64,000 nucleotides of DNA from DASSUW01 sp963844205 (GTDB lineage Bacteria > Actinomycetota > Thermoleophilia > Solirubrobacterales > Solirubrobacteraceae). A program made the position numbers and the translations under genes. How positions within the stretch are numbered: the first letter of the stretch is position 1; each line of letters begins with the position of its first letter. Positions 10,290 to 19,030 of the stretch are shown piece by piece. Under the pieces are notes generated by a model, which was given only the letters and a program-made list of their open reading frames with translations, did no database searches and was not told where the DNA came from. The DNA lies in the NCBI GenBank assembly GCA_963844205.1, contig CAWJNK010000012.1, forward strand, positions 62,001 to 126,000, written 5' to 3'.

Positions 10290-11270
10290 TCAACTATCCC
10301 GGAGTTCGGCCGCGGCCTGCTCGGGCGCCGTGATGCAGAGGTTGACGCCCGCGCCGAGCTCGAGCCCGGCGAGGTGGGTGAGCCGGGGGAGGATGTCGAT
10401 GCGCCAGCAGAAGTGATCGGCGCCCGACGGGGCCGTCCGCACCCACAGGTTGAGCGGCGGGCTCGCGCCGAGCCGCCGCTTGAGCCGGCTCAGCACGTCG
10501 TGCAGGAGCGCGGCGCCGAGCGGGCCGTCGTCCTCGAACCGGGGTCGGGGCCGGCGCGGGGCGATCATGAGCTGGTACGGGACGCGCGAGGCGTACGGCG
10601 CCATGGCCACCGCCTCGTCGTCGATCGCGACGATCCGCTCGCGCCGGCGGACCTCCTCCTGCACGAGGTCGCCGAGCAGGTCGCCGCCCATCGTGCGCGT
10701 GGCGTAGGCGGTGAAGCGCTCGCGCTCGCGGGCGATGGCGGCGGGGACGAAGCGCAGCGCATAGAGCTGGGCGTGGGTGTGCGGGAGCGAGGCGCCGCCC
10801 TCGCGCCGCTCGTTGACGATCAGGTGCCGGCACGCGCAGCCCGCGTGCGCGCGCATGCGCTCGCGCCAGGCCTCCATCGCCGTCGCGACCTGCTCCGGCT
10901 CGAGGTCGGTGAGCGAGCTCACCGTGTCCGGGGCGTTGACGATCACCTCGTGGTGACCGGCGGCCGGCTGCGCGGTGTAGAGGTCGGGGTAGGCCTCCGG
11001 CTCGGGCTCCGCGGCGTCGTGCGTGAGGGCGGGATAGAGGTTGGGCACGACGCGGACCGTCCACCCGGGCGTGTCCGGCCCGCCGCCGTTGGGGCGGACG
11101 GCGTAGACCTCCGGCGGGGTCCGGTCCTCGTTGCCGGGCGCGAACGGGTCGCGCTCGGCGTCGATGGGCGGAGGGGGATCGATGTCGAACTGCCCGCCGG
11201 GACGATCGGCCCGGGCGGACGCGATGATGCTCCGCAGGCCGGTGAGGGGATCGACGCGGAGCTGGTTCAC
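10290..11270 (-). CDS. Galactose-1-phosphate uridylyltransferase-like protein (HIT superfamily)
   Basis: 326 residues. Two HIT-type halves resemble GalT: the N-terminal 'VVPNLYPAL' and 'HEVIVNAPDT', the active-site-like 'ASLPHTHAQLYAL' (about residue 170), and the C-terminal 'ADHFCWRIDILPRLTHLAGLELGAGVNL'. GalT enzymes use HPHGQ; here the motif is H-T-H-A-Q, which keeps both histidines but changes the spacer. It may transfer nucleotidyl groups between sugar phosphates, but substrate and pathway are uncertain. It overlaps the thioredoxin-like gene by four bases (ATGA), so the two form one operon. Confidence 0.85.
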   Translation of the reverse strand: MNQLRVDPLTGLRSIIASARADRPGGQFDIDPPPPIDAERDPFAPGNEDRTPPEVYAVRPNGGGPDTPGWTVRVVPNLYPALTHDAAEPEPEAYPDLYTAQPAAGHHEVIVNAPDTVSSLTDLEPEQVATAMEAWRERMRAHAGCACRHLIVNERREGGASLPHTHAQLYALRFVPAAIARERERFTAYATRTMGGDLLGDLVQEEVRRRERIVAIDDEAVAMAPYASRVPYQLMIAPRRPRPRFEDDGPLGAALLHDVLSRLKRRLGASPPLNLWVRTAPSGADHFCWRIDILPRLTHLAGLELGAGVNLCITAPEQAAAELRDS

Positions 11271-11851
11271 CCGAGATAGCGGTCGATGTCGGCCTCGAGC
11301 TCGGCCCGCGACGTGTACTCGCCGGCCTTGGTGAACGCGGTCTGCCCGTTCGTGTCGATGAAGATCGTCATCGGGAAGTACTTCGCGACCTTGAGCGTGC
11401 GCGCGATCTCCTCGTCGGGGTCCTCGTACGAGGGATACGGGAGCGGGCGGTCGTCGAGGAACGTCTCAGCGGCCGCGCGCTTGTCCGCGGCGTTGATGCC
11501 GAGGAAGGCGAACTGCTTCCCGCGGGCGGTCGCGACCTGCTGGAAGACCGGGAACTCGGAGCGACAGGGCCGGCACCACGAGGCCCACTTGTTGATGACC
11601 ACGGGGTGCCCATCCAGCTCCTTGAGGCGCTGCTCGAACGCGCGCTTGCCGCCCTCGAGGATCGTGCTGGACTGGTCGTGGAGCGCTGCCAGCGGCGCGG
11701 GCGCGCCCGCGAGCTCCTGCTTCGCCTCGTCGAGGTCGAACGGCGCGGCGGCCTGCTCCGGCTCGTCCCCGCTGCCGCCCGCCTGGGCGAGCCCGATCAC
11801 CACGACGGCGACCAGGCCAACGGCTCCGAGCACGAGGAGAAGGCGGCGCAT
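11267..11851 (-). CDS. TlpA/ResA-like thiol-disulfide oxidoreductase, membrane-anchored
   Basis: 194 residues. An N-terminal hydrophobic anchor (about 3-24) precedes a linker and a thioredoxin fold with the active site 'WASWCRPCRSEFP' (CxxC) and a cis-Pro region 'YFPMTIFIDTNG'. It probably works outside the membrane, reducing or exchanging disulfides, for example during cytochrome c maturation; ccm genes lie about 9 kb away. It is the first gene of a pair with the GalT-like gene. Confidence 0.92.
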   Translation of the reverse strand: MRRLLLVLGAVGLVAVVVIGLAQAGGSGDEPEQAAAPFDLDEAKQELAGAPAPLAALHDQSSTILEGGKRAFEQRLKELDGHPVVINKWASWCRPCRSEFPVFQQVATARGKQFAFLGINAADKRAAAETFLDDRPLPYPSYEDPDEEIARTLKVAKYFPMTIFIDTNGQTAFTKAGEYTSRAELEADIDRYLG

Positions 11852-12025
11852 GCGGACCTCAGGGTGGCATACCGATCGTTGTCTGCTTCAATAGGTGGCG
11901 AACTCCGCGGGGACGACCGCTCCAAGGGCCGGCGGGCAGCGCACGGCCCCTTGAAGCCCGAGAGTGCCCCGCTGCATGTGAGGCCGCTGAGGTGCCGCGG
12001 TTTCCTTCCCAATTCCACGCCTGCA
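11852..12025 (+). promoter_or_regulatory. Divergent intergenic region with a 5'-leader hairpin before the helicase gene
   Basis: These 174 bases separate the divergent thioredoxin-like and helicase genes. At 11923-11953 a hairpin pairs CAAGGGCCG with CGGCCCCTTG (nine pairs, one bulged base, 12-nt loop). No TANNNT hexamer sits close to the helicase ATG, so that gene is likely to have a real leader, and the hairpin may lie within it. No known riboswitch class was recognised. Confidence 0.4.
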
Positions 12026-15007
12026 ATGGCTGAGACGACGCCAGTGGCCACGATGGCCACGACCCTTCCATCACCCGACGAGATCGAGCGGGCATCGAAG
12101 TTCACCCGCGAGCCGTTCCTTCCCGAGGGGGAGGACGCCGCGACCGTGCTCGCGCCCGGCACCGCCCACCGCCGGGCGTTCGACGCCGCGCTGGCCGAGA
12201 TCGAGGCCGGCGCGTCTGCGCCGTCGGTGGCGTGGCGGCGGAACTTCTCGCTCCTGCTCGGCCTCGAGCGCCTGCTCAGCGAGGACGAGCCGTCGCTGGC
12301 CGACGGCGCCGTGCTCTCCGCGCACCAGGTCGACGCGCTGTCAGGGACGCTGACCGCGCTCTATGCCGAGGCTCAGCGCAACGGCAACGGGAGCGGCAAC
12401 GGAGCCGTCGGCGACGGCGAGGTGGTGCTCGCGCCGGCCGGCATCCCGGGCGTGGAGGAGCTCGACGATGAGGACGAGCCGGAGGAGCCGCAGGACTGGG
12501 ACGAACTGGGGGCCGACGAGGACGACGAGCAGCTCCCCGAGGCGCCGGAGGACCCGAACGCCGGCAAGCGCTTCTGGTTCGAGCACGCGACCGGGGCCGG
12601 GAAGACGGTCGCGGCGCTCGGCTTCGTCGAGGCGTCGCGGACCGGCGGGGTTCTCATCCTGACCCACCGCCGCAACCTCGTCGACCAGTTCCACGGCGAG
12701 CTGCGCGACCGCGGCTATGCCAAGCGGATCGCGCCGGCGCTGTTGAAGGGTCAGGACCGGGCGGACGGTCCGGTCACGGTGGAGACCTACCAGTGGTTCG
12801 TGCGCAACGCCGGGAAGATCTCGGATGCGTACACGATCGTCATCTGCGACGAGGCGCACACGGCGCTGGGCGAAAAGACCTCGGCCTCGATCCGCCAGTG
12901 GGCCGGCCCGATCTTCATCGGCATGACCGCCACGGGCGCGCTGATCGCCCGCCACGTCACCGACCTCTTCCCGACGCAGACCTCGCGGTTCGACCTCGCG
13001 CAGGCCGCGCGGCGCGGCGTGATCTCGCCGCTGCGCTGCGTGCGGATCCCGCCTGGCCCAGGCGTGCGGACGATCGCCAAGGTGCCGCTGCGCCGCGGCG
13101 AGGTGGACACCGAGTTCGACCAGGAGATGCTGGCTGAGCTGCTGGACCAGCTGCCGTTCAACCTCGCGGTCGCGGACCTCTACAAGACCCGCTTCAACGG
13201 CGTGCCCGGCGTCGTCTATGCGGCGGGAGTGCGGCACGCGTACAACGTCGCGCAGGCGTTCCGCGACCTCGGGCTGAAGGCCCAGGCCGTGTCGGGTGAG
13301 ACGCCCAAGCGCGAGCTGGCCACCGTGTTGGCGCGCTACGAGCGCGGCGACGTGGACGTGCTGGTCAACGCGCAGCTGCTCGCCGAGGGCTGGAACTCGC
13401 CGCGGGCGACGGTGTGCATGCACCTCGCGCCGACGGCGTCGCGCCGCATCTACCAGCAGCGCGTGGGTCGCGTGACACGCCGGCAGCCGGGCAAGGAGGC
13501 CGGCATCGTCGTCGACTTCGTCCATCCCGCGACCAAGCACGACGACCCGGTCGTGACGCTGCACTCGCTGCTCGATCGCGACGTCTATCGCGGCGGCGCC
13601 ATCGTGGTCGGGCCGGTGCGGCGGGGTCGCGGTCGGAGGCTGCGGGTCGAGCGCCGGGTGCTGCCGGTGACGGCGGACGAGAACCGCCGGATCGAGGTCT
13701 TCGAGCGCGAGCTGTGGCGGATCAACGTCGAGTACCTCGACTACGGGGAGCAGGTCCAGTGGGCGGCCTTGGCGGGCGCGCGGGTTGCTCCCAATGGGTG
13801 GCGCCGGGCGCGCGCGATGCTGCACTTCGACCAGCAGGGCGAGCTCAAGCGCACGTTCCTGACCACCGCCGTCGAGCGCAACAAGAACCCGCAGCTGCGT
13901 CTGAAGGCGCTGCAGGAGATCGCGGCGGGCAAGGACGCGGAGGCGTTCGACCGCGCGCTGGACTTCGTCGAGACCTGGCCGCGCGACGACAAGCGCGAGG
14001 GCGTGAAGGTGGTCCTGCAGGCGCTCGCCGAGAAGAAGATCGGGCGGCGCGATCAGGCCAACAACTGGATCTGGCGTTGCGCGAACATGACGCGCGAGGT
14101 GCACGAGGAGTACGCCGTGCAGCGGTGGCCGGAGACCAAGCGGCTGCTCGGGCTGCTGGTGAACTCCTCGGGCGGCGCGCACGCGCGCAACGCGCGGCGA
14201 CTGGTGCACGCGGCGCGCCAGCAGGACCGGCGGCTGGCGGCGGCGCTGCTCGCGGCCGCGCTCCCGCACACCGCCGAGGCCGGCGAGGTGGTCAACGGCG
14301 CCCGGACGCGGATGTCCCGCAAGCCCGCCGCCCTGGCGCGGGAGCTGTTGCGCAACTTCCCGAAGGGCAAGGGCAAGTCCAAGCGCCGGCGGCGCAAGAA
14401 GCCGGCCGGCGCGGCGGCGCCGGAGGCCGTGACGGCGGTCGAGGAGACCGGCGTGGCGGTGCCTGAGGAGGCTGGGGCGGAGCCGGTCGCCAAGCCCAAG
14501 CGTCGCGCGAAGCGTCGCGCCAAGGCCGCCACGTCGCCCGAACCCGCCTCGTCGGACACCGCGTCCGCGGCGGTTCCGTCCCCCGAGCTCGACTCGACGG
14601 ACGCCGCGTCCCCGGAACCCGACTCGTCGGATGCCACGTCCGCGGCGTCCTCGGAACCCGATTCGGCGGGCGCCGCGGCCGCGGCGTCCCCGGAACCCGA
14701 CTCGTCGGGCGTTGCGCCCGCGGCGGTTCCGTCCTCCGAGCCCGGCTCGACGGACGCGCCGGCGGTCGCCAAGCGCGCTCGCTCCCGCACCAAGCGCGCG
14801 CCCGACGCCGAGGCCACGCCCACCACCAAGGCCAAGCCGCGCGCCAAGGCCAAGCCGCGGGCGAAGGCCAAGGCCAAGCCGCGGGCAAAGGCCAAGCCGC
14901 GGGCAAAGGCAAAGGCCAAGCCTGCTCCCGTCGCGGCCAACCCGCTCGAGGCGGCGTCCGAGCGCGTGCGCGCGGCCGTACGCGGGGCCGGCGACGAAGC
15001 CGCCTGA
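12026..15007 (+). CDS. SF2 DEAD/DEAH helicase with acidic insert and histone-H1-like basic tail
   Basis: 993 residues from ATG 12026; the longer upstream reading is non-coding in character. An acidic stretch (about 145-180) precedes the ResIII-type helicase core: Walker A 'ATGAGKTVAAL' (about 188), 'ICDEAHTALG' (about 272), motif III 'GMTATG' and a C-terminal helicase lobe ending 'QQRVGRVTRRQPG' (about 485). A helical middle region (about 540-770) resembles no domain I know. The tail is Ser/Pro/Glu/Asp repeats followed by Lys-Ala-Lys-Pro-Arg repeats. It is a nucleic-acid-dependent ATPase of unknown role. No nuclease or methylase gene is adjacent, so a restriction role is unsupported. Confidence 0.88.
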   Translation: MAETTPVATMATTLPSPDEIERASKFTREPFLPEGEDAATVLAPGTAHRRAFDAALAEIEAGASAPSVAWRRNFSLLLGLERLLSEDEPSLADGAVLSAHQVDALSGTLTALYAEAQRNGNGSGNGAVGDGEVVLAPAGIPGVEELDDEDEPEEPQDWDELGADEDDEQLPEAPEDPNAGKRFWFEHATGAGKTVAALGFVEASRTGGVLILTHRRNLVDQFHGELRDRGYAKRIAPALLKGQDRADGPVTVETYQWFVRNAGKISDAYTIVICDEAHTALGEKTSASIRQWAGPIFIGMTATGALIARHVTDLFPTQTSRFDLAQAARRGVISPLRCVRIPPGPGVRTIAKVPLRRGEVDTEFDQEMLAELLDQLPFNLAVADLYKTRFNGVPGVVYAAGVRHAYNVAQAFRDLGLKAQAVSGETPKRELATVLARYERGDVDVLVNAQLLAEGWNSPRATVCMHLAPTASRRIYQQRVGRVTRRQPGKEAGIVVDFVHPATKHDDPVVTLHSLLDRDVYRGGAIVVGPVRRGRGRRLRVERRVLPVTADENRRIEVFERELWRINVEYLDYGEQVQWAALAGARVAPNGWRRARAMLHFDQQGELKRTFLTTAVERNKNPQLRLKALQEIAAGKDAEAFDRALDFVETWPRDDKREGVKVVLQALAEKKIGRRDQANNWIWRCANMTREVHEEYAVQRWPETKRLLGLLVNSSGGAHARNARRLVHAARQQDRRLAAALLAAALPHTAEAGEVVNGARTRMSRKPAALARELLRNFPKGKGKSKRRRRKKPAGAAAPEAVTAVEETGVAVPEEAGAEPVAKPKRRAKRRAKAATSPEPASSDTASAAVPSPELDSTDAASPEPDSSDATSAASSEPDSAGAAAAASPEPDSSGVAPAAVPSSEPGSTDAPAVAKRARSRTKRAPDAEATPTTKAKPRAKAKPRAKAKAKPRAKAKPRAKAKAKPAPVAANPLEAASERVRAAVRGAGDEAA
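14530..14760 (+). repeat. Degenerate repeats encoding S/P/E/D/A-rich linker of the helicase
   Basis: Imperfect direct repeats encode variants of S-P-E-P-D-S-S-D-A-A-S, about eight times. At DNA level the recurring word is a Pro-Glu-Pro-Asp-Ser coding stretch spaced roughly 30-50 bp apart. This looks like slippage or unequal-exchange expansion in a disordered linker. Confidence 0.7.
14818..14930 (+). repeat. Tandem AAGGCCAAGCCGCG-type repeats encoding the K-A-K-P-R tail
   Basis: Short tandem units encode Ala-Lys-Pro-Arg-Ala-Lys about nine times. The resulting tail resembles the C-terminal domains of histone H1 and bacterial HU-like extensions, which bind DNA non-specifically. Copy number is likely to vary between strains. 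Confidence 0.75.
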
Positions 15008-15121
15008 GTCGGCGCGCCCGGCGACTTCGCGTGGGCGTGCGTGATCGCCCGGAAGGTCGGCCACCACGTGCAGCGCGGCGAGCCCGCGGACTGCGACACG
15101 TTCTCGCCCGAGAGCGTCTGA
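15008..15121 (+). other. In-frame, coding-like extension beyond the helicase TGA
   Basis: In the helicase frame, 37 further codons follow the TGA at 15005-15007 before the next stop at 15119-15121. Every third position is G or C, as in real genes here, and the translation (for example 'GDFAWACVIARKVGHHVQ') is unlike the low-complexity tail. It could be a remnant of a longer C-terminus, a readthrough extension or chance. Confidence 0.4.
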
Positions 15122-15124
15122 CGC

Positions 15125-15793
15125 TCAGCGCAGGCGCACTTCGCCGGCGTCGAGCACGGTCTCGCCACCGTCCGCGAGCCGGACCCGCAGGCGCCCGCGC
15201 TCATCGATCCCGGCCGCCGTGCCCTCGCCGGCCGGCCAGGAGATCTCGCGGTCGAGCAGCGCGTCGCGGTCGGCTAGCGCGCGGAGCGTCGCGTCGGCGG
15301 GCTCCTCCAGCCGGCGGGTGAGGTGCTCGAGCAGCTCGGCGAGGGCGGCGTCGACGTCGCCCAGTCCGAGCGATCCGGCCGTGTCGTGCAGCTCCGGCGG
15401 CAGGTCGGCGACGTCGAGCGCGGCGTTGACGCCGATCCCGAGCACGACCCAGCCTTCCTGCGGCCGCGCCTCGAGGAGCACGCCGGCGACCTTGCGACCG
15501 TCCACGAGCACGTCGTTGGGCCACTTCACACGCGCGCCCGCGCCCGCGAGGTCCGCGACCGCTAGCCCGGCCCGCAGCGAGACGAGCGGATCGACGTCGC
15601 GCAGGACCAGCGACAGCAGGAGCGAGCTGCCCGCGGGCGCGACCCACGTCCGGCCCTGACGGCCGCGACCGGCCGTCTGCACGTCGGCCGTCACGAGCGC
15701 GCCGTGCGGCGCCCCGGAGGCGGCCAGCTCGCGCGCCCGCTCGTTGGTGGAGTCGGTCGTGTGCAGGTGCAGTCGCGGGTGGCCGAGCGTCAT
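15125..15793 (-). CDS. birA: Biotin--[acetyl-CoA-carboxylase] ligase
   Basis: 222 residues. It attaches biotin to the carrier domain of carboxylases by way of biotinyl-AMP. The signature 'TAGRGRQGRTWVAPAGSS' (GRGRxGRxW) and 'VKWPNDVLVDGRKVAGVL' (KWPND) are present, and a C-terminal SH3-like segment closes the protein. There is no N-terminal DNA-binding domain, so this is a class I ligase without the repressor function of E. coli BirA. It overlaps the SAM hydrolase gene by four bases and is the last gene of the heme/cytochrome run. Confidence 0.96.
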   Translation of the reverse strand: MTLGHPRLHLHTTDSTNERARELAASGAPHGALVTADVQTAGRGRQGRTWVAPAGSSLLLSLVLRDVDPLVSLRAGLAVADLAGAGARVKWPNDVLVDGRKVAGVLLEARPQEGWVVLGIGVNAALDVADLPPELHDTAGSLGLGDVDAALAELLEHLTRRLEEPADATLRALADRDALLDREISWPAGEGTAAGIDERGRLRVRLADGGETVLDAGEVRLR

Positions 15794-16599
15794 TGGGCCT
15801 CGAGTCGCACTTCGTCGCCCGACCGTACACCGAGCAACGCGGCCGCGTCGCCGCCGCTGACGGCAAGCGCGAGCGCACCGCTCGCGTCCTCGTAGAGCAG
15901 CAGCGTCCCGGGCCCGACGTCGGAGAACGTGCGCGCCACGACGCCGCGGATCCGCCTCGAGCCGGCGCGCGCCGCGACAGGCTCACCCAGCCGCAGGCCG
16001 CTCTCCACGAGGTCGCCGTGGGCGGCGTCGAGGACGGCGTTGCCGTACGTGTCGGTGCTGACGACGTGCGCGACGAGGGCGCCCGGCTCGTGCCGCGGCT
16101 GGGTCTGCTCCAGTCGCACGAGCTCGCCCGGCTCGAGCGGCGAGCCGGCCGAGGCCAGCGGCGCCCCGCAGGCGAGGCGCGCAGCCACGGGAGCGAACAG
16201 GTCGCGGCCGTGGAACGTGGCGGAGACGGGCTCGAGCCGCCAGTCCGACGCCGAGATCTCGACCGCCTCGGCGACGCCGCCGAACCGGTCCGTCGCGGGC
16301 AGCAGCAGGCCGTTGTCCGGGCCGACAAGCAGGCGGTCCTGCTCGGCGGTCCGCAGCGCGAGCGCCCGCCGCCGCGCGCCGACCTCCGGATCGACGACCG
16401 CCAGATGCACGCCCGCCGGGACGTACGGGAGGGCGCGCGACAGCATGGCGGCTCCGGCGCTCACGTCCTGGCGCGGGATGCCGTGGCTGATGTCGATCAC
16501 CCGCGCGTCGGGGCAGATGCCGGCGATCACGCCGTGGACGACGCCGACGAACTCGTCGTCGAGCCCGTAGTCGGACAGGAACGTGATCGGGCGGGTCAC
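15790..16599 (-). CDS. S-adenosyl-L-methionine hydrolase/hydroxide adenosyltransferase (DUF62)
   Basis: 269 residues from GTG 16599 (VTRPITFLSDYG), overlapping the cobA-hemD stop by four bases. This start is chosen because upstream sequence in this frame is only an antisense-like shadow. Family blocks are 'FLSDYGLDDEFVGV', 'AVVDPEVG', 'VGPDNGLLLPA', 'FHGRDLFAPVA' and 'DTYGNAVL'. Characterised members hydrolyse SAM to adenosine and methionine. Lying next to a SAM-dependent uroporphyrinogen methyltransferase, it may tune SAM or be a passenger; that link is inference. Confidence 0.93.
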   Translation of the reverse strand: MTRPITFLSDYGLDDEFVGVVHGVIAGICPDARVIDISHGIPRQDVSAGAAMLSRALPYVPAGVHLAVVDPEVGARRRALALRTAEQDRLLVGPDNGLLLPATDRFGGVAEAVEISASDWRLEPVSATFHGRDLFAPVAARLACGAPLASAGSPLEPGELVRLEQTQPRHEPGALVAHVVSTDTYGNAVLDAAHGDLVESGLRLGEPVAARAGSRRIRGVVARTFSDVGPGTLLLYEDASGALALAVSGGDAAALLGVRSGDEVRLEAQ

Positions 16600-18047
16600 G
16601 GGTTGGCGTCCTCGAGGAGGGCGTCGACGAGGCCGTCCGGGGTGTGCGGGTCGGCCTCGAGGTCCGGCTCGGCGCCGTGCGCGCGCAGCTCCTCGCTGGT
16701 CGCCGGGCCGATCGAGACCAGCCGCGGGCCTTGGAGCGCTCCGCCTGCCTGCTTGAAGAAGCGCACCGACGACGCGGAGGCGAACAGGAGGTAGTCCGCC
16801 GCGGCAGCAGCCTTGCGCGGGCCGTCCGCGAGCGGCTCCGGGACGGTCTCGTACAGGGCGGCCACGTCGACCTCGGCGCCGCGCGCCCGCAGCGCTTCCG
16901 GGAGCACGTCGCGGCCCTCGGCGGCGCGGACGATCAGCGCGCGGTCGATCGGGACGTCCTCGAGCGCCTTGACGAGGCCCTCGGCGACCGCCCGCTCGGG
17001 CACGACGTCCGGCTCGATCCCGCGCTGCTTCAGCGCCCGTGCCGTCCCGGGGCCGATCGCGGCGACGGTGATGCCGGCCAGCTCGCGGGCGTCGCGCACG
17101 CGGTCGAGCAGCAGCTCGGCTCCGTTCGGCGACGTCACGCACACGAGGTCGTAGATGCGCAGCGGCGGCAGCGGTGTGTCGAGCGGCGCGATCCGGATCG
17201 CCGGCGCCTCCACGACGGCGGCCCCGAGGCCGCGCAGCCGGGCGGCGAGCGCGCTCGCCTGTGCGCGGGCGCGGGTGACCGCCACCGTGCGGCCGTGGAG
17301 CGGGCGGGACTCCAGCCAGGCAAGCTGGTCCCGCAGGCGCGCCACCGGCCCGACGAGCGTGATCGCGGGCGCGCGGATCTGCTCCTGCTTCGCCTTGTCG
17401 GCGACGTCCGCGAGCGTGGCGAGCAGCGTGCGCTGGCCGGGGAGCGTGCCGCGCTCGACGACCGCGACGGGCTCGTCCGGCGGGCGGCCGCCGGCGATCA
17501 GGTGAGCGGCGATCCGCGGCAGGGTGCGGACGCCCATGTAGAAGACCAGCGTGCCCGGGAAGCGGGCGAGCGCGGGCCAGTCGATGGTCGACTCCTTGGT
17601 CGGGTCCTCGTGGCCGGTGACGAACGCGACGCCGCTCGCGGTGTCGCGATGGGTGACGGGGATGCCGGCGTAGGCGGGCGCCGCGACCCCGGCGGTCACG
17701 CCGGGGACGACTTCGAACGGGATGCCGGCCTGCTTGAGGACCAGCGCCTCCTCGCCGCCGCGGCCGAACACGAACGGGTCGCCGCCCTTGAGGCGGACGA
17801 CGCGGCGGCCCGCGCGGGCGTGCTCGAGCATCAGCGCGTGCGTGTCGTGCTGCGGGAACTGCGGCCCCTCGCCCTCCTTGCCGACGTAGACGATGTCTGC
17901 GCCAGGGCGCGCGTGGGCGAGCGCCTCGGGTGGGATCAGGCGGTCGTAGAGGACGACGTCGGCGGCGGCGATCAGCTCGACCGCGCGGACCGTGAGCAGC
18001 CCGGGGTCGCCCGGCCCGGCGCCGACGAGATGCACGATCCCGGTCAC
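16596..18047 (-). CDS. cobA-hemD: Fused uroporphyrinogen-III C-methyltransferase / uroporphyrinogen-III synthase
   Basis: 483 residues. The N-terminal half (about 1-245) is a CobA/SUMT SAM methyltransferase: 'VGAGPGDPGLLTVRAVELI', 'VVRLKGGDPFVFGRGGEE', 'VVPGVTAGVAAPAYAGIPVTHRD' and 'YMGVRTLP'. The C-terminal half (about 255-480) is HemD, which cyclises hydroxymethylbilane to uroporphyrinogen III. One polypeptide thus makes uroporphyrinogen III and diverts it to precorrin-2. Such fusions are common in Actinobacteria and Firmicutes. It overlaps hemC by four bases and works with the precorrin-2 dehydrogenase at 24348-25082. Confidence 0.96.
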   Translation of the reverse strand: MTGIVHLVGAGPGDPGLLTVRAVELIAAADVVLYDRLIPPEALAHARPGADIVYVGKEGEGPQFPQHDTHALMLEHARAGRRVVRLKGGDPFVFGRGGEEALVLKQAGIPFEVVPGVTAGVAAPAYAGIPVTHRDTASGVAFVTGHEDPTKESTIDWPALARFPGTLVFYMGVRTLPRIAAHLIAGGRPPDEPVAVVERGTLPGQRTLLATLADVADKAKQEQIRAPAITLVGPVARLRDQLAWLESRPLHGRTVAVTRARAQASALAARLRGLGAAVVEAPAIRIAPLDTPLPPLRIYDLVCVTSPNGAELLLDRVRDARELAGITVAAIGPGTARALKQRGIEPDVVPERAVAEGLVKALEDVPIDRALIVRAAEGRDVLPEALRARGAEVDVAALYETVPEPLADGPRKAAAAADYLLFASASSVRFFKQAGGALQGPRLVSIGPATSEELRAHGAEPDLEADPHTPDGLVDALLEDANP

Positions 18048-19030
18048 CGCGCGGCCATCGCCTCGGCGTCACGAAGGAGGTCGCCCGCCCCGGCCGCGAG
18101 CATCCGCTGCGCCAGCGCCCGCCCCGCCGCCTCGGGATCCTCGCCGCCCGCGACTCCGCCCGCGACCGCAACGTCCCCGTGGCCCGCGACCCCGCGCTCG
18201 TCGCCGCGCGGTCCCCACACGACCTCGTCGACCACCCACGCGGAACCGTCGGGCAGCCCGGCGAACCCGCGAATGCGCACGCGATCCGCGTGGATTCCCA
18301 CAGGGGTGTGACAACTTGCTGCCAATTCACGCACGGCGGCCCGTTCGGCCCGGAGGCATGCCAAGGTGCGGGCATGGCTCACGATTCCGGCGACCTCCGC
18401 GGCAGCGCTGCCCTCGCGCGCCTGCACGGCGATCACGCCCTGCCCGGGCGCGGGCACGAACACGTCGCCGATAAGTGCGCCGCCGGCCTCCCGCCGCCGG
18501 TCGAGTCGCTCGAGGCCGGCCGCCGCCAGCACCAGCACGTCGACTTCGCCGGCGGCGAGCTTGCGCAGCCGCGTGTCCACGTTCCCGCGCAGGTCGACCA
18601 CCTCGAGGTCCGGGCGGCGCGCCAGCAGCTGCGCCCGCCGCCGAAGCGCGCTGGTCCCCACCCGCGCGCCCTCGCGCACCATGGCGAGCAGCGGCTCGCC
18701 GACGAGCACGTCGGTGGGGTCGGCCCGCCGCGGCGCAGCCACGATCGCCGTGCCCGGCGCGAGCTCGCCGGGCACGTCCTTGGCCGAGTGCACCGCGAGG
18801 TCGATCTCGCCGGCCTCGAGCGCGGCCTCGAGCGCGCCCACCCAGCGCGACTTGTCGCCCTGCGCGCGGCCGACGTCGCCCGCGGTGGTGATCGTGACGA
18901 GCTCCACCGGGCCGGGCAGCAGTCGCGCGACCGCGCGCGCCTGGGCGAGCGCGAGCAGGCTCCCGCGCGTCCCGATCCGCAGTGGCGCCGCCGCAGCGCC
19001 CGACGGGTCGACGCCCCGGTCGGGCGTCAA
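18044..19030 (-). CDS. hemC: Hydroxymethylbilane synthase (porphobilinogen deaminase)
   Basis: 328 residues. It polymerises four porphobilinogens to hydroxymethylbilane. Core motifs are 'RIGTRGSLLALAQA', 'AVHSAKDVPGEL', 'VGTSALRRRAQLLARRPDLEVVDLRGNVDTRL' and the dipyrromethane-cofactor cysteine in 'ELAASCHTPVG'. The last roughly 60 residues are Gly/Ala/Val-rich ('GVAGHGDVAVAGGVAGGEDP') and look like local low-complexity expansion. Start and stop both overlap neighbours by four bases. Confidence 0.97.
   Translation of the reverse strand: MTPDRGVDPSGAAAAPLRIGTRGSLLALAQARAVARLLPGPVELVTITTAGDVGRAQGDKSRWVGALEAALEAGEIDLAVHSAKDVPGELAPGTAIVAAPRRADPTDVLVGEPLLAMVREGARVGTSALRRRAQLLARRPDLEVVDLRGNVDTRLRKLAAGEVDVLVLAAAGLERLDRRREAGGALIGDVFVPAPGQGVIAVQAREGSAAAEVAGIVSHARTLACLRAERAAVRELAASCHTPVGIHADRVRIRGFAGLPDGSAWVVDEVVWGPRGDERGVAGHGDVAVAGGVAGGEDPEAAGRALAQRMLAAGAGDLLRDAEAMAAR

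Noticed and set aside
14818..14930. Regular short repeats as a CRISPR or minisatellite locus
   Set aside because: The repeats are in frame inside the helicase gene, have no unique spacers and simply encode a Lys/Ala/Pro/Arg tail.
12026..15007. Type III or type I restriction enzyme subunit
   Set aside because: The helicase core resembles ResIII, but no nuclease domain, specificity subunit or DNA methylase is present in or near the gene.
12341..15067. 908-residue open frame on the minus strand opposite the helicase
   Set aside because: It is the antisense shadow of a GC3-biased gene. The translation is Arg/Leu/His-rich with no recognisable motif, and the plus strand has clear helicase motifs.
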